Position numbers and translations under genes: made by a program. This document shows, one piece after another, positions 17,790 through 26,588 of a stretch of 64,000 nucleotides of DNA. Every line of letters begins with the position of its first letter. Position 1 is the first letter of the stretch. Source of the DNA: Pannonibacter phragmitetus DSM 14782 (GTDB taxonomy: Bacteria; Pseudomonadota; Alphaproteobacteria; Rhizobiales; Stappiaceae). Where the stretch lies: NCBI RefSeq assembly GCF_000382365.1, contig NZ_KB908225.1:13574-77573 (forward strand). The letters are read 5' to 3'. A model generated the notes under the pieces. That model had not been told where the DNA came from, searched no databases, and saw only the letters and a program-made list of their open reading frames with translations.

Positions 17790-19868
17790 TCAGAAGGTTC
17801 CCTTGATGCCGATGCCGAACATGCGCGGCTCGGTCATGCTGGCTTCCGTGCCGCCGATGCCGCGGTTCTGCTGCTTGTAGGTGGGTGCGCGCTCGTCGAA
17901 GACGTTCTTGACGTAGCCATAGAGCTGGAAGGCCTCACGCAGCTGATAGGTCGCCCGCACATCAGCCACCGTATAGGGATCGATGGCATAGGCGGCCGTG
18001 TTGGCCGTGTCGGAGAAATAGCCATCGAGATGGCGGACCTGACCGGAGAGGTTCAGCTTGTCCGTCACGTCCCAGCTCAGGCCGAGGGTCAGCATGTAGC
18101 CGGGCGACTTGGCAAACTCGTTGCCCTCATAGGCAACGTTGCTGGAAATCTCGTCGATCTGCGTCTTCAGCAGGCCCGCACTTGCCCGCAGCATCAGGTT
18201 GTCGAGCAGCTTGTAGTCACCACCGATTTCAAGGCCGTAGGAATGGGCCTTCTCGGCGTTGATCGTGTAGGACTGGGCAACGCCGGACGAAATCACCACC
18301 GGGATGTTGTACTGGGCGTTCTTGAGATCCGTGTAGAAGACGTTGCCGTTCAGCATCAGCCGGTCATCCAGCAGGCTCATGCGGGTGAACACCTCGTAGT
18401 TCCAGGAGGTTTCCTCCTCGAAGGTCATCCACTTGCGGGCGCTGATGTTGAGCGAGACACCGCCCGGATTGTAGCCGCGGCTGACCATGCCGCCGGCGGT
18501 CCAGTCCGGCGTCAGCGCATAGGCGAGGCTGGCCTTGGGCAGGACGGCGTTGAAGGTCTTGTCGAAATCGACACGGGTGGGGGCATAGACGGAAAGCCCC
18601 TCACGCTGGATCTGGTCGCTCTGGAAGCGCAGGCCGCCCGTCAGCGTCAGCCGGTCCGTCATGCGGTAGCTGGTCTCGCCGAAGACGCCGAGGTTCTGCT
18701 TGGTGTCATCGAAGGTCGAAATGCCGCTCAGATAGAGGATCTCGTCCTGATCGCTGTGGGAATAATAGACCCCGGCCATGCCGCTGATCACGTCTTCCTG
18801 ATCACCGTATGTGACGCGCATCTCGTCGGACACGTTGGTCTGCCAGATGCCCGCATCACCGTTGTTCACCACGCCCGTCGTGCGGTTGGCGTAGGTGTCC
18901 GAGACATGGGACTTGTTGAAGAGCTTCCAGCCGTTGCCGAAGTCGTAGCCAAGATCGAGCACGCCATAGTGGGTGTACTGGTCCCAGGTCGGCATCGTCG
19001 TGGTGATGTGGTTCAGGTCCTCGTAAGGCGCTGATGCCGCTTCCTGGCTCGGCCGGTTGCTGAAGGTATAGGCATAGGTGAACTTGGCCGTCAGCCCCGG
19101 CAGTTCCTCCGGCTCCCAGAGCAGCTTGAAGCGCGTGTTGAAGGCTTCGAAATTCTGGTTGGTGCCGTTGCCCTGAAAGCGCGAATTCACATAGTCGATG
19201 AAGGTGTCGCGCCCCGAATAATCCGCCGAAAGGCGTGCGGCGAGCTGATTGGCGATCAGCGGCCCGGACAGGACCGCCGCAGCACGGCGGGTGTTGTAGC
19301 TGCCGACTTCGGCCAGATAGGCGGCCTCCGGCGTAAAGGTCGGGTCCTTGGTGTTGACGACAATGGCACCGGCAATGGCATTGGCGCCTTGCGAGGTGGT
19401 CTGAGGCCCGCGGAACACCTCGATCGTGTTCACATCCCAGACCGAAGAGCTGCCGAAATAGAATTCATTGTAGGTCAGATAATGGCCATCCACATTGATC
19501 GTCGCCCGGGGCACCGTGCCGGCGAAGAAGGCCGTGGCACCCGTGTTCGGCCCCTGCGTGTCCTGGCCGCGAATCACCGGCGCACTGACGCTGTCCGGGA
19601 AGACGACGTTCGGCACATCGGCAATCACCTCAGGCACGGTGGCATCGCCCGCCTTCTCCTTGGTGATTTCCTCACTGTCCTCAACCGAAACGGAGCTTGC
19701 GGTGTTCTTCAGGTCGCGCTCGACCTTTTCACCGGTGATGACGATCTTCTTCAGCTCCGTCACGGCCCCCGCAGCTTGCGCAGCATCCTGCGCGGCTGCC
19801 GGTGCGGCCACTAAAAGAGACAGCGCAAGCAGGCTCACGCCATTGAGATAAACACGGCTTCCAGACAT
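17790..19868 (-). CDS. TonB-dependent receptor
   Basis: A 692-residue outer-membrane receptor. It has a signal peptide (to about AAPAAAQ, residue 27), a TonB-box-like KKIVITGE (about 41-48), a plug domain with SAPVIRGQDTQGP and VEVFRGPQTTSQGANAIAG-type motif (VFRGPQ about 147), and a 22-strand barrel ending in aromatic Phe (IGIKGTF). The overall form is that of siderophore/small-chelate receptors such as the FyuA/FecA side of the family; the ligand is unknown. It is divergent from an IclR regulator and near a complete FecBCDE-type ABC importer. A TGA-N9-TCA box and an IclR-like motif occur in its promoter region, suggesting control by iron and by the substrate. Confidence 0.9.
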   Translation of the reverse strand: MSGSRVYLNGVSLLALSLLVAAPAAAQDAAQAAGAVTELKKIVITGEKVERDLKNTASSVSVEDSEEITKEKAGDATVPEVIADVPNVVFPDSVSAPVIRGQDTQGPNTGATAFFAGTVPRATINVDGHYLTYNEFYFGSSSVWDVNTIEVFRGPQTTSQGANAIAGAIVVNTKDPTFTPEAAYLAEVGSYNTRRAAAVLSGPLIANQLAARLSADYSGRDTFIDYVNSRFQGNGTNQNFEAFNTRFKLLWEPEELPGLTAKFTYAYTFSNRPSQEAASAPYEDLNHITTTMPTWDQYTHYGVLDLGYDFGNGWKLFNKSHVSDTYANRTTGVVNNGDAGIWQTNVSDEMRVTYGDQEDVISGMAGVYYSHSDQDEILYLSGISTFDDTKQNLGVFGETSYRMTDRLTLTGGLRFQSDQIQREGLSVYAPTRVDFDKTFNAVLPKASLAYALTPDWTAGGMVSRGYNPGGVSLNISARKWMTFEEETSWNYEVFTRMSLLDDRLMLNGNVFYTDLKNAQYNIPVVISSGVAQSYTINAEKAHSYGLEIGGDYKLLDNLMLRASAGLLKTQIDEISSNVAYEGNEFAKSPGYMLTLGLSWDVTDKLNLSGQVRHLDGYFSDTANTAAYAIDPYTVADVRATYQLREAFQLYGYVKNVFDERAPTYKQQNRGIGGTEASMTEPRMFGIGIKGTF

Positions 19869-19889
19869 CAGATGGCCCCGCCCAATTTA

Positions 19890-19904
19890 TGAGTTTCACA
19901 TTCA
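19890..19904. promoter_or_regulatory. Candidate RirA-type iron-responsive box
   Basis: TGA-GTTTCACAT-TCA matches TGA-N9-TCA, the iron-responsive operator of RirA in rhizobia. On the minus strand it lies between a TTCAAC -35-like hexamer (19906-19911 reversed) and a TAAATT -10-like hexamer, 20-odd bases upstream of the TonB receptor start. The motif is short, so a chance match is possible. Confidence 0.45.
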
Positions 19905-19941
19905 TGTTGAATTAGCGCAGGCGGCAACTGTTCCGCAATAG

Positions 19942-19971
19942 GGAATATGTTCCACAATTCGGCATATTGAA
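19942..19971. promoter_or_regulatory. Candidate IclR operator upstream of TonB receptor
   Basis: On the minus strand this reads ATTGTGGAA-CATA-TTCC (19942-19958) preceded by TTCAATATG (19963-19971). GGAA-N4-TTCC is an inverted repeat of the kind bound by IclR proteins, and a further TTCC lies at 19931-19934. The same ATTGTGGAA-N4-TTC and TTCAATATG elements recur at 23328-23352 in the ABC-transporter promoter. Confidence 0.5.
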
Positions 19972-20108
19972 GTCTCTTGAAACAGAGTCACACTTCTGCA
20001 ACAGCCTTGGGAGGACGCAATCGGGGACTCCGCCCCTGGCGGAAAATGCTCTAGGTTGCAGCGCATTGCAGACGCAGCCGTCAGGGACTGACGAGGGAGG
20101 CCAGCCGC

Positions 20109-20894
20109 ATGACAGACGAGACGGAACTGCTGGAGGAGGATGGCGGCAGCGCAGGTGCAAAGCGTTCGGGCACGATCCAGTCGGTGTCCATCGCCGCCCG
20201 TTTCCTGCAGATCCTTGCGCAGTCCGATGGCGCCCTGCCCCTTGGCGAGCTGGCCCGCCGCGCCAACACGGGCCGCTCGACGGCTCACCGCTACATGCAG
20301 AGCCTCGTGCTGGAAGGACTGGTGTCGCAGGATGCGGAAACCGGCTGCTATGATCTCGGACCTGCCGCACTGAATATCGGCGTCAGCGCCCTGCGGCGGA
20401 TCAGCCCGGTGGATGTCACGGCCCGCCACATGCGGGGCCTGTCATCGCGCATTGCCGCCAGCTGCGGCGTCGCCATCTGGACGGACAGGGGCCCCACCAT
20501 CGTGCAGTGGTACCGCAGCGCCGCCTTTTCCATCAGCACCGTCTCGCTGGGCGATGTTCTGCCGCTGGACAATTCGGCCTGCGGGCTGGTGTTTCAGGCC
20601 TATATGGACGCGGAGCGGATTGAAGCCGTGCGCAAGATTCAGCCCGCCGCCTTCCGCGGCAAGCCGCCCCGCGCCGGCATTCTGGAGCAGATCCGCCGGG
20701 AAGGCGGCGCCGATCTGGACGAGCATCTGTTCTCCGCCCTCACCGGCAAGGCCGCGCCCGTGTTCAACGTGCATGGCGAAATCGCCTGCGTCGCCACCAC
20801 CGTTTCCTTCGTCGAGCGGGCAGAAGCCGAACACCACCGCGATGCCCTGTTCGCTGCGGCGCAGGAAGCCACGCGGGACTCGGGCCGGATGTGA
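20109..20894 (+). CDS. IclR family transcriptional regulator
   Basis: A 261-residue cytoplasmic regulator. The N-terminal winged helix-turn-helix (about residues 20-85) contains SVSIAARFLQILAQSDGALPLGEL and the recognition region ANTGRSTAHRYMQSLVLEGLV; the C-terminal IclR effector domain (about 90-255) contains GVAIWTDRGPTIVQW and the 'LPLDNSACGLVF' segment typical of the family. IclR proteins sense small organic molecules, often substrates of the pathway they control. It is divergent from the TonB receptor and sits at the edge of the chelate-uptake cluster, so it probably regulates both. GGGAGG lies 8 bases before the ATG. Confidence 0.9.
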   Translation: MTDETELLEEDGGSAGAKRSGTIQSVSIAARFLQILAQSDGALPLGELARRANTGRSTAHRYMQSLVLEGLVSQDAETGCYDLGPAALNIGVSALRRISPVDVTARHMRGLSSRIAASCGVAIWTDRGPTIVQWYRSAAFSISTVSLGDVLPLDNSACGLVFQAYMDAERIEAVRKIQPAAFRGKPPRAGILEQIRREGGADLDEHLFSALTGKAAPVFNVHGEIACVATTVSFVERAEAEHHRDALFAAAQEATRDSGRM

Positions 20895-20970
20895 TTTACG
20901 GGCCGGGTCCGGCAATCGGTGGGCAGTGTTTACACGGCACGGCGTTTCAGCCCCCCTCCCCCTTGAGCGG

Positions 20971-21170
20971 CAGTGTTTACAACGGACTGCCAGTCAGGCA
21001 CCAACTCCTCTCCCCCCTTGAGGGGGAGATGCCCCGGCAGGGGGCAGAGGGGGGTAACGGACTGTCCGTTTATGAGAGAGATCCTGCCGTATTGAGGCGC
21101 TGCTACCCCCCTCTGTCAGCTTGCGCCGACATCTCCCCCTCAAGGGGGGAGAGGGGCACTGCGGCAAAAA
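20971..21170. repeat. Dispersed palindromic intergenic element, copy 1
   Basis: A roughly 200-base element with 25-base perfect inverted arms at 21007-21031 and 21130-21154 (CCTCTCCCCCC... and its complement) and a further inner inverted pair (CAGAGGGGGGTA / TACCCCCCTCTG). A copy about 85-90% similar is at 34059-34256. Flanking it at 20925-20980 is a second shared unit (GGCACGGCGTTTCAGC ... GGCAGTGTTTACA), also seen near 34290 and 54807. It fills the gap between the IclR gene and the monooxygenase gene. No coding capacity. Confidence 0.8.
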
Positions 21171-21191
21171 GAGAGTGCGGCCCCGTACCAA

Positions 21192-22463
21192 TCAGGCAGC
21201 CAGATGCTCCCGCAGGGTCTTGCCCGCATAATCCGTACGGAACAGGCCCTTTGCCGCAAGGGCCGGGACCAGCTCCTCAAGGAACAGGCGGCAGGAGTCC
21301 AGTGAGCCGCCGGGAAGTGCGATGACGCCGTCGATTGCCCCGGCCTCGTGCCAGCTGATGATATCGGCCATCACATCCTCCACCGTGCCAACGGAAACCC
21401 AGTGGGCCGAGCCCACCACTTCGGGCCGGTCCAGCAGCTGGCCCAGCGTGGGGCGCTCGCGCTCGATGTAACGGCGCAGCAGATCCGCATGGGTGCGGCT
21501 GCGCACGGGCTGATCGGGCTCGGGCAGCAGATCCGGCGTGATCACGGTCTGCAGATGATGGCCGGAGAGATCAGCGCCAAGGATCATCCGCACCGACTCG
21601 ATCCTGTGCTCATGCGTCAGATGCGCATGGGCGCGCCGGTGCATGGCCCAGGCCTCCTCCCGCGTTTGAGCAAGGAAGAAATAAAGCCCCGGCAGCACCT
21701 TGATGGCATCGGGATTGCGCCCGCAGGCCTCGGCCCGGGCCCTCAGATCAGCCCGCAGATCCAGCGCGGCGGCCATGTCGGGGGCTGCGGCAAAGGTGGC
21801 ATCGGCGACCGAGGCGGAGAAGGCCCGTCCTGCGTCCGACGCGCCGGCCTGAAACAGCGGCGGGCTTCCGGCGGGATGGCCCGGCACGTTGAGCGGCCCG
21901 GCGACAGAGAAGAACTCCCCCTCATGCGCTGCCGGTGCCATGGACTTTTCCCCGGTCAGCGCCTCATAGGGGAAACTGTCCCACAGCGCCCGCACGGCCT
22001 GCGTGAATTCGGCGGCCTTGCGGTAGCGCTCTTCCGGCGCGGGCATCGGCTGCGAGCCGAAGTTTTCCGCCCCCTCGATGGAGGTGACGATGTTCCACCC
22101 CGCCCGGCCATTGCTCAGCCAGTTCAGCGTCTGCATCTGGCGGGCGATCACATAGGGCGGGTTGAAGGTGGTGGACGCGGTGGTGACAAGGCCGACATGG
22201 CTCGTCTCCCGCGCCAGCGCCGCCATCACCAGCGTCACATCAAGACCCGGCATCGGACGGCTGCGCCCCTTGCGCGGCATCACCCCGAGCGTGTCCGGCA
22301 GGAAGATGAAGTCCAGCTTTGCCCGCTCGGCCGCCTGCGCGAGCCTGATATGCTGCGCCAGCGGATCGGCCACATGGCGTTCAAGGGCATCAGGTTCCGG
22401 CTCCTGCCCGTTCATCCAGGTGCCGGTGAGGCAAAGTCCGATGTGCATCTGTGTCCGGGTCAT
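21192..22463 (-). CDS. NtaA/SnaA/DszA-family FMN-dependent monooxygenase
   Basis: A 423-residue two-component flavin monooxygenase of the bacterial luciferase superfamily. Family marks are LCLTGTWMNGQ near the start, AQAAERAKLDFIFLPDT (about 41-57), the TTASTTFNPPYVIARQMQTL block (about 97-116) and the very typical LSNGRAGWNIVTS (about 118-130). Relatives oxidise nitrilotriacetate (NtaA), EDTA (EmoA), pristinamycin (SnaA), dibenzothiophene sulfone (DszA) and dimethyl sulfide, using FMNH2 from a separate reductase. No reductase gene is next door. It is 17 bases downstream of the ATP-binding gene of an iron-chelate ABC importer on the same strand, so the substrate is probably what that importer brings in, perhaps an aminocarboxylate or sulfur compound. 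The exact substrate is not readable from sequence. Confidence 0.88.
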   Translation of the reverse strand: MTRTQMHIGLCLTGTWMNGQEPEPDALERHVADPLAQHIRLAQAAERAKLDFIFLPDTLGVMPRKGRSRPMPGLDVTLVMAALARETSHVGLVTTASTTFNPPYVIARQMQTLNWLSNGRAGWNIVTSIEGAENFGSQPMPAPEERYRKAAEFTQAVRALWDSFPYEALTGEKSMAPAAHEGEFFSVAGPLNVPGHPAGSPPLFQAGASDAGRAFSASVADATFAAAPDMAAALDLRADLRARAEACGRNPDAIKVLPGLYFFLAQTREEAWAMHRRAHAHLTHEHRIESVRMILGADLSGHHLQTVITPDLLPEPDQPVRSRTHADLLRRYIERERPTLGQLLDRPEVVGSAHWVSVGTVEDVMADIISWHEAGAIDGVIALPGGSLDSCRLFLEELVPALAAKGLFRTDYAGKTLREHLAA

Positions 22464-22480
22464 GGAGGTTCCTTGGAAAT

Positions 22481-23281
22481 TCAGGGCTTCCAGGCGCCGT
22501 GGTGGCGGCCCTTCGGCACGATCAGCGGCGTGGCTGATACGGGGTCGGGAATGATGACGCAGGGCAGGCCGAAGACATCCTCGACCAGTTCGGGCGTCAT
22601 GATATCGGCAGGCCGGCCTTCGGCGCGGATTCGGCCAGCGCGCATGGCAATCAGATGGGTCGCATAGCGGCAGGCATGGTTGAGGTCATGCAGCACCGCC
22701 AGAACCGTCCGGCCCTTGTGATTGAGATCGGCCAGCAGATCCATGAGTTCGATCTGGTGGGCGATGTCGAGGAAGGTTGTCGGCTCATCAAGCAGGAGAA
22801 TGGGCGTCTCCTGCGCCAGCACCATGGCAATCCAGACGCGCTGGCGCTGGCCGCCGGACAGTTCATCGACGAGCGTGTCCGCAAGCGGTGAAACCCGTGT
22901 CGCCTCCATGGCCGCGCCAACGGCTGCCTCGTCCTCCCGCGACCATTGCCGCAGGAAGCTCTGATGCGGATAGCGGCCGCGCGCCACAAGATCGGCAACC
23001 GTAATCCCCGCCGGAGCCACCGGGCTCTGCGGCAGCAGGCCAAGGCGGCGGGCCACTTCCTTCGCCGGCAGCGAGGCAATGCTGCGCCCGTCCAGCACGA
23101 CATCCCCGGCCAGCGGCTTCATCAGCCGTGCCAGAGCCCGCAGAAGCGTGGACTTGCCGCAGGCATTCGGGCCGGCAATGACGGTGAAGGACCCGTCCGG
23201 CACCGAAACCGTCAGATCCTTCGACACGGAGCGCTCTTCATAGGCAAGGGTGAGAGAGTTGGCATGCAGCCGGGACGTCAT
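22481..23281 (-). CDS. FecE/FepC-like ABC transporter ATP-binding protein
   Basis: A 267-residue ATPase of the iron-siderophore/cobalamin importer class. Walker A GPNACGKST is at 37-45, the Q-loop in LGLLPQSP (about 90), the signature LSGGQRQRVWIAMVLAQ (about 137-153), Walker B ILLLDEPTTFLDIAHQ and the H-loop VLHDLNHACRYA. The usual signature of FepC-type proteins is fully kept. I chose the ATG at 23281 because AGAAAGGA precedes it; an upstream in-frame start has no such support. The partner binding protein and two permeases are transcribed divergently from the same promoter region, an uncommon split of a normally collinear operon. Confidence 0.92.
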   Translation of the reverse strand: MTSRLHANSLTLAYEERSVSKDLTVSVPDGSFTVIAGPNACGKSTLLRALARLMKPLAGDVVLDGRSIASLPAKEVARRLGLLPQSPVAPAGITVADLVARGRYPHQSFLRQWSREDEAAVGAAMEATRVSPLADTLVDELSGGQRQRVWIAMVLAQETPILLLDEPTTFLDIAHQIELMDLLADLNHKGRTVLAVLHDLNHACRYATHLIAMRAGRIRAEGRPADIMTPELVEDVFGLPCVIIPDPVSATPLIVPKGRHHGAWKP

Positions 23282-23327
23282 GGCTTTCCTTTCTGGCGGC
23301 CCCGCTGGCGGGCGCCAAACGTATTGC

Positions 23328-23352
23328 ATTGTGGAATGCGTTCTTCAATATG
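23328..23352. promoter_or_regulatory. Candidate IclR operator in the divergent ABC promoter
   Basis: ATTGTGGAA-TGCG-TTC (23328-23343) followed by TTCAATATG (23344-23352). The same two elements occur in the TonB receptor/IclR promoter region about 3.4 kb away, in a different relative order. The site also overlaps GCATT-GTGG-AATGC (23326-23339), a small inverted repeat. It lies between the divergent ATPase and binding-protein genes in an AT-rich stretch suited to promoters in both directions. Confidence 0.5.
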
Positions 23353-23453
23353 GACAAATACAAATATGGAGTATATGCCTCATATTTTATTGCAGCCACC
23401 TGCACATGCAGGCTGTCAGGGGGCTGTATGACCCAGCAAGCACCGGACATCCC

Positions 23454-24419
23454 ATGACCAGTCTTACCACCCGGTTTGCCACTCTCACGGCTCTGGCCCT
23501 CTTTCTTGCCGCGCCGCTGCAACCCGCCCGCAGTGCCGGTGACTGGCCGCGCACCATCACCCATGAGGGCGGGGAGCTGGTGCTGGATTCCGCCCCGCAG
23601 CGGATCGTGTCCACCACGCCCAGCCTGACAGGCATCCTGCTGGCGATGAATGCCCCGGTTGCCGCCAGTGCCGCCACCACGCCCGGCCCGCTCACGGACA
23701 GCAAGGGCTTCTTCTCGCAATGGGCGGCAGAGGCCGATGCGCGCGGGGTGGAGGTGCTTTACAGCAATCTGGCCTTCGATCTGGAAGCCGTGATTGGCAG
23801 TGCGCCAGATCTGGCCGTGGTTTCGGCAACGGGTGCCGACAGCGTGAAGGCCCATCTGGCCGAGTTGCAGGCGCAGGACCTGCCTGTCATCGTCCTCAAC
23901 TATTCCAACCAGAGCTGGCAGGCGATTGCCCGCCAGCTGGGTGAAGCAACCGGACTGGAGGGGGAAGCGGAAGCGGCCATCCAGCGCTTTGACGCCATGG
24001 CCGCCAGCACGGCAAAGGCCATCGTGCCGCCCAAAGGCAGCGTCAGCATCGTTGGCTACAACATCGGCGGCAGCTACTCCATCGGCAAGCCGGACAGTCC
24101 CCATGCACGGCTGCTTTCCTCCCTTGGCATGACCGTGGCAGGCCTGCCGGACAACATGCGCGGACAGGTGACGCGCTCCTCGGACTTCGACCTGATCTCG
24201 CGGGAAAACCTGCCCGCCGCCATTCAGGGCGAAACGGTCTTCCTGCTGCGCGCAACGGACAAGGACGTTGAGGCTTTCCTCGCCGATCCGGTGCTGGCCA
24301 ACCTGCCGGCGGTGCGCAACCGCCAGGTCTATCCCCTTGGCCCCTCCTCGCACCGCATCGACTACTATTCGGGTCAGGAGATCATGAGCCTGATTGCGGC
24401 CAGATTCGCCCGGCCATGA
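23454..24419 (+). CDS. FepB-like iron-chelate ABC substrate-binding protein
   Basis: A 321-residue periplasmic class III (TroA-fold) binding protein. Signal peptide about residues 1-26 (ATLTALALFLAAPLQPARSA), then the standard order: ITHEGGELVLDSAPQRIVSTTPSLTGILLAMNAP, SAPDLAVVSATG and DLPVIVLNYSN, a long backbone helix in the middle, and SYSIGKPDSPHARLLSSLGM in the second lobe. It should capture a metal chelate delivered by a TonB receptor and pass it to the two permeases that follow. I placed the start at 23454, which gives a normal signal peptide; an upstream in-frame start would add 68 residues of promoter sequence. The stop overlaps the start of the next gene by 4 bases. Confidence 0.9.
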   Translation: MTSLTTRFATLTALALFLAAPLQPARSAGDWPRTITHEGGELVLDSAPQRIVSTTPSLTGILLAMNAPVAASAATTPGPLTDSKGFFSQWAAEADARGVEVLYSNLAFDLEAVIGSAPDLAVVSATGADSVKAHLAELQAQDLPVIVLNYSNQSWQAIARQLGEATGLEGEAEAAIQRFDAMAASTAKAIVPPKGSVSIVGYNIGGSYSIGKPDSPHARLLSSLGMTVAGLPDNMRGQVTRSSDFDLISRENLPAAIQGETVFLLRATDKDVEAFLADPVLANLPAVRNRQVYPLGPSSHRIDYYSGQEIMSLIAARFARP

Positions 24420-25468
24420 GCCTCGCCGCAGGATGTGCCGCGCCGGCCGTGCCAAGGCCGGGTGTCCGCAGGCGAAGGCGGATGATCTGGCTGACCGCTG
24501 CGCTGGCCATCCTGCTGCTGGGGGCTGTGGTGAGCCTGTTTGCCGGTTCACGCCCCATGCCGCCCGCTGCCGTTCTGGAGGCTCTGCTGAGCTATGATGC
24601 GCAGAATGACCTGCATCTGATCATCTGGTCCCTGCGCCTGCCGCGCATGTGCGTTGCGCTCCTCACCGGCCTTGCCCTTGGCACCGCAGGCGCGCTGATG
24701 CAGGCGCTGACCCGCAATCCTCTCGCCGAACCGGGGCTGCTGGGTATCAATGCGGGTGCCGCCCTTGCCGTCATGACCGGCATCTCCCTCTTCGGATTTG
24801 TCAGCATCTGGGAATACGTCTGGTTCGGCTTTGCCGGTGCGGGGCTCGCGGGCCTGGCCGTATTCGCGCTGGGGCAGGCCCATGAAACAGGCACCAATCC
24901 CGTGCGGCTGGTTCTGGCCGGTGCGGGCCTGTCGGTGATGCTCGGCTCTGCCTCTTCCCTCATCATCATCAATTCGCCGCCCGAAGTGCTGGACGGCTTC
25001 CGCAACTGGGCCGCAGGCTCCTTTGAAGGCCGCAGCCTCTCCGTCGCCACCGTGCTGGCACTGGCCACGCTTTGCGGATTGCTGATCGCGCAGGTTCTGG
25101 CACCCGGCCTCAATGCGCTGGCGCTTGGCCGCGACACGGGCGAGGCGCTCGGGGTCAACACAAGGGCGCTGTTCACCGCCTCCTGCCTTGCCATCATGCT
25201 GCTGACAGGCGCGGCCACCGCCGCTGCCGGGCCCATCGGCTTCATCGGGCTCGTCGCCCCGCACATTGCCCGCAGCATCACCGGGCCGGATTACCGCTGG
25301 ATCCTGCCGTTCTCGGGGCTGATTGCGGCCATCCTTCTCCTCGCTGCCGATGTGGCAGGCCGCCTGATTGCCATGCCTGCCGAAGTCGCCGCCGGCATCA
25401 TCGCCTCGCTGGCCGGCGGGCCATTCTTCGTTGCCATCGTGCGGCGCCTGCGGCTGCGGCAGATGTGA
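24416..25468 (+). CDS. FecCD-family ABC permease (FepD-like)
   Basis: A 350-residue inner-membrane permease with about nine to ten transmembrane helices. Family marks are LRLPRMCVALLTGLALGTAGALMQALTRNPLAEPGLLGINAGA (about residues 78-120, conserved 'RNPLA.P..LG...GA'), the coupling region GVNTRALFT and AAAGPIGFIGLVAPHIAR (about 270-287). It starts inside the end of the binding-protein gene (ATGA overlap) and is followed 7 bases later by the second permease, so the three are cotranslated. It forms half of the membrane channel for the imported chelate. Confidence 0.93.
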   Translation: MSLAAGCAAPAVPRPGVRRRRRMIWLTAALAILLLGAVVSLFAGSRPMPPAAVLEALLSYDAQNDLHLIIWSLRLPRMCVALLTGLALGTAGALMQALTRNPLAEPGLLGINAGAALAVMTGISLFGFVSIWEYVWFGFAGAGLAGLAVFALGQAHETGTNPVRLVLAGAGLSVMLGSASSLIIINSPPEVLDGFRNWAAGSFEGRSLSVATVLALATLCGLLIAQVLAPGLNALALGRDTGEALGVNTRALFTASCLAIMLLTGAATAAAGPIGFIGLVAPHIARSITGPDYRWILPFSGLIAAILLLAADVAGRLIAMPAEVAAGIIASLAGGPFFVAIVRRLRLRQM

Positions 25469-25475
25469 GGCGCTG

Positions 25476-26513
25476 ATGAAACCATCCACGCAGATCACAT
25501 TCCGCACCGGCCCGCTTTCGCTGCGCCTGCGGCCCCGCACCGCCGCCATCTGCGCCCTGCTGGCAGCCGCCGTCCTCGTCCTGATGCTGGCGCTGCTGGC
25601 CACCGGCTCGTTGAAGATCAGCACCGCAGACATCGCCGCCAGCCTGCTGTCACCGGGCACGGACCCTGCGGTGGACAGGATCATCCTGCGCCTGCGCCTG
25701 CCGCGCGTGCTCACCGCCATGCTTGTGGGTGCCGCGCTCGGCATGGCGGGCGCCATCTTCCAATCCGTCTCGCGCAATGCGCTTGGCTCGCCGGATGTCA
25801 TCGGCTTCACCACGGGGGCTGCCACCGGAGCCATCGTCCAGATCATCCTGTTCAACGCCGGACCGGTGGAGACCGCCCTTGCCGCCGTGCTGTCGGGCAT
25901 GGCAACGGCGGCGCTGGTCTTCGTGCTGTCGATGCGCGGGCGCAGCACCGGCAGCTACCGCCTTGTGCTCACCGGCATCGGCTGCGGCGCCATGCTCTCC
26001 GGCGTCAACACCGTGCTTCTGGTCATGGGGGATCTGGATCAGGCGGCCTCCGCCCAGCTCTGGCTCGCCGGCTCCCTCAGCGCCCGCACCTGGGCGCATG
26101 TCCTGCCGGCGGCTGCCGGGCTTGCCCTTGCCGCCCCCGTGGCGCTGTTCCATGCCCGCAGGCTCTCCCTGCTTGAAATGGGCGATGACACCGCCAGCCA
26201 GCTTGGCCTTTCCACGGAACGGCTGCGCCTCACCATGGTTCTGGCCGCCGTGGCGCTGACCGCCATTGCAACGGCAGCGGCGGGCCCCATCGCCTTCATC
26301 GCCCTCGCCGCCCCGCAACTGGTGCGCCGGCTGACCCGCGCTCCGGAGGTGCCGGTATTCTCTGCCGCACTCATGGGGATGGTTCTGCTGATGGCCGCCG
26401 ACCTGCTGAGCCAGCGCCTGCCCTTCCAGATCAACATGCCCATCGGCCTGACGGCGGGCCTTCTCGGCGGCTTCTATCTGCTCTGGCTGCTCTCACGCAG
26501 CCGGACGGTTTGA
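25476..26513 (+). CDS. FecCD-family ABC permease (FepG-like)
   Basis: A 345-residue inner-membrane permease, the second half of the FecCD-type channel. It shows LRLPRVLTAMLVGAALGMAGAIFQSVSRNALGSPDVIGFTTGA and AAAGPIAFIALAAPQLVRRL, the same two family blocks as the preceding gene. I chose the ATG at 25476, where GTGAGG precedes by five bases. It completes a binding protein-permease-permease operon whose ATPase lies on the opposite strand. Confidence 0.93.
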   Translation: MKPSTQITFRTGPLSLRLRPRTAAICALLAAAVLVLMLALLATGSLKISTADIAASLLSPGTDPAVDRIILRLRLPRVLTAMLVGAALGMAGAIFQSVSRNALGSPDVIGFTTGAATGAIVQIILFNAGPVETALAAVLSGMATAALVFVLSMRGRSTGSYRLVLTGIGCGAMLSGVNTVLLVMGDLDQAASAQLWLAGSLSARTWAHVLPAAAGLALAAPVALFHARRLSLLEMGDDTASQLGLSTERLRLTMVLAAVALTAIATAAAGPIAFIALAAPQLVRRLTRAPEVPVFSAALMGMVLLMAADLLSQRLPFQINMPIGLTAGLLGGFYLLWLLSRSRTV

Positions 26514-26588
26514 AGCAGCGCATGACCTGACGCTGGACGGCCGCCACCGCGCCGTGGTTTCCTGCCCGCCGGAACAGGAGACCTGGCA

